NCBI RefSeq assembly: GCF_002895005.1
Contig: NZ_POWF01000008.1
Span: 62,001-126,000, forward strand
Reading direction: 5' to 3'
DNA from: Hanstruepera neustonica
GTDB taxonomy: Bacteria > Bacteroidota > Bacteroidia > Flavobacteriales > Flavobacteriaceae
DNA length: 64,000 nucleotides
The notes under the pieces are model-generated. The model was not told where the DNA came from, did no database searches, and saw only the letters and a program-made list of their open reading frames with translations. Shown here piece after piece: positions 63,119 through 64,000 of the stretch; positions within the stretch are counted from its first letter, which is position 1, and each line of letters opens with the position of its first letter. The position numbers and the translations under genes are program-made.

Positions 63119-64000
63119 TTATTGTTTTTCTGAAGGGTTAGAATATGTAAATAGTTTTGGTTTAAAAGTAATCATTACCCAAGCCCAATTATTGGTTGCA
63201 TCTTTATCACCTCCTTTTAAAACTTCCATAGTCTCTGTTGCAAACATTTGAGAATAGCCTAAATTAAAACTAATATTGTTGGTGTATTTATACCCAAAAA
63301 CAAAATCAATTTCAGTACCTAAAGCATTGTCCATGGTTTTTCCTGTACTATTTACAACATTTGCTGCAGAAGAAAAGAAATGAGGAATAAGCATTGCTGA
63401 TAGCTTATCTTTTTTAAACTTGAATGTTGCATATATGTCTAATAGACCAACCGAATTAATATGGTTTCCTACATAAAAATAATCCATCCAACCATTAAAC
63501 TTGTGGTTAGTTCCAAACCATGGCGTAAACGATTTTAATTTAGAATCTGTAGCATCCATGTCTGTACCAGATAGAATTTCTACACCTAAACCTACGGTAA
63601 AATGTTTAGCTAATCCATAGTAAACATTTGCGGCAGCATTGAAAGCACTTAAATCTGTTTTTGCAATTTTACCTGTTTGGAAATATAAAGATGCATCAAC
63701 CTTGAGTTTGTTTTTAGTAAATGTTGCATGCGAACCAATTGTTTGATTATATTCAACTTCTTGTTTACCATTATTATCAAAAGCCAACCCATTATTTAAG
63801 AATAAAAAGCTTAAACCAACATCACCAAAATTTCCATGATACCATAAATATTGGAAATTCTTGTAGTTTGTTACATCATAATCAATTTCAAACAACGATT
63901 CGCTTTCGGAACTTAAAGCCAAACCTAAATCCAGTCTATGCTTTTCATTAGGTTTATAGGTTGTTAAAAAAGCATCATGACTCCTTGCTTGTTGTGCCCA
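63119..64000 (-). CDS. alginate-export-like outer-membrane porin, N-terminus outside window
   Basis: The frame is open to the right edge; codons beyond 63922 read 'WAQQARSHDAFLTTYKPNEKHRLDLG', so the TTG at 63922 is not the start and the gene is partial. The visible ~290 residues alternate aromatic and polar strands ('FQYLWYHGNFGDVGLSFLFLNNG', 'NVYYGLAKHFTVGLGVEILSG', 'FNLGYSQMFATETMEVLKGG') and end in a beta-barrel style, as in the alginate export (AlgE-like) family. Such porins occur next to nitrate and NO respiration genes in Flavobacteriia. Substrate unknown. Confidence 0.75.
   Translation of the reverse strand, partial: WAQQARSHDAFLTTYKPNEKHRLDLGLALSSESESLFEIDYDVTNYKNFQYLWYHGNFGDVGLSFLFLNNGLAFDNNGKQEVEYNQTIGSHATFTKNKLKVDASLYFQTGKIAKTDLSAFNAAANVYYGLAKHFTVGLGVEILSGTDMDATDSKLKSFTPWFGTNHKFNGWMDYFYVGNHINSVGLLDIYATFKFKKDKLSAMLIPHFFSSAANVVNSTGKTMDNALGTEIDFVFGYKYTNNISFNLGYSQMFATETMEVLKGGDKDATNNWAWVMITFKPKLFTYSNPSEKQ

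Overview
The window is a contiguous piece of a Flavobacteriaceae (Bacteroidota) chromosome. This rests on AT-rich sequence, Bacteroidota-type promoters (TTG, about 19-20 bp, TAnnTTTG), two proteins with type IX secretion sorting tails, a fused CcoN-CcoO oxidase subunit, FadN-order beta-oxidation enzyme, RmuC, type B L31 and short 950-residue CarB. The genus cannot be fixed from the sequence alone. Most genes are ordinary core functions. There is no CRISPR array, insertion sequence or prophage, and no gene-free stretch longer than about 300 bases; the largest gaps (22829-23071, 23537-23786, 33452-33588) hold only hairpins or palindromes.

Layout. 1-3993: a left-truncated TPR protein, rmuC, a small membrane protein and a thioesterase. 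4050-17472: mixed housekeeping, mostly on the minus strand (T9SS protein, carB, rpmH, cardiolipin synthase, lytic transglycosylase, alpha/beta hydrolase, lipoprotein, mtaB, GlmU-like protein, rpmE2), with plus-strand TPR, GNAT-like and peptide-binding genes between. 17633-22784: DUF4199 protein, glycosyltransferase, phosphosugar mutase, ABC exporter. 23787-25313: an ECF sigma factor with two downstream envelope partners. 26538-33418: an RsmB-type rRNA methylase, a secreted nuclease and purL. 33420-33770: a tRNA-Pro(GGG) gene flanked by a damaged tRNA copy and a copy of its 3' end. 33874-42234: fatty-acid activation and a MarR-controlled beta-oxidation operon. 42328-49798: peptidases and a large BNR/sortilin-like secreted protein.

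The right end (49832-64000) is a low-oxygen and nitrosative-stress region. A divergent Crp/Fnr regulator faces ccoI, ccoS, ccoNO, ccoQ, ccoP, ccoG, ccoH and a SafE-like gene. Two near-identical FNR-type boxes, upstream of ccoI and ccoS, sit at exactly the same distance from their -7 elements. Next come an Rrf2 regulator with three Fe-S-type cysteines, the di-iron repair protein Ric, an uncharacterised polytopic His-rich membrane protein, a hemerythrin-like protein, and convergent NorF/NorE-like genes behind a porin that runs off the right edge. A shared 17-bp motif precedes both rrf2 and ric.

The less ordinary items are: a 52-bp palindromic repeat inserted in frame in purL, the tRNA-Pro relic locus, a 26-bp perfect palindrome in the MarR/fad promoter, the Rrf2 motif pair with the His-rich membrane protein, the geometry of the two FNR promoters, and competing hairpins over the norE start.
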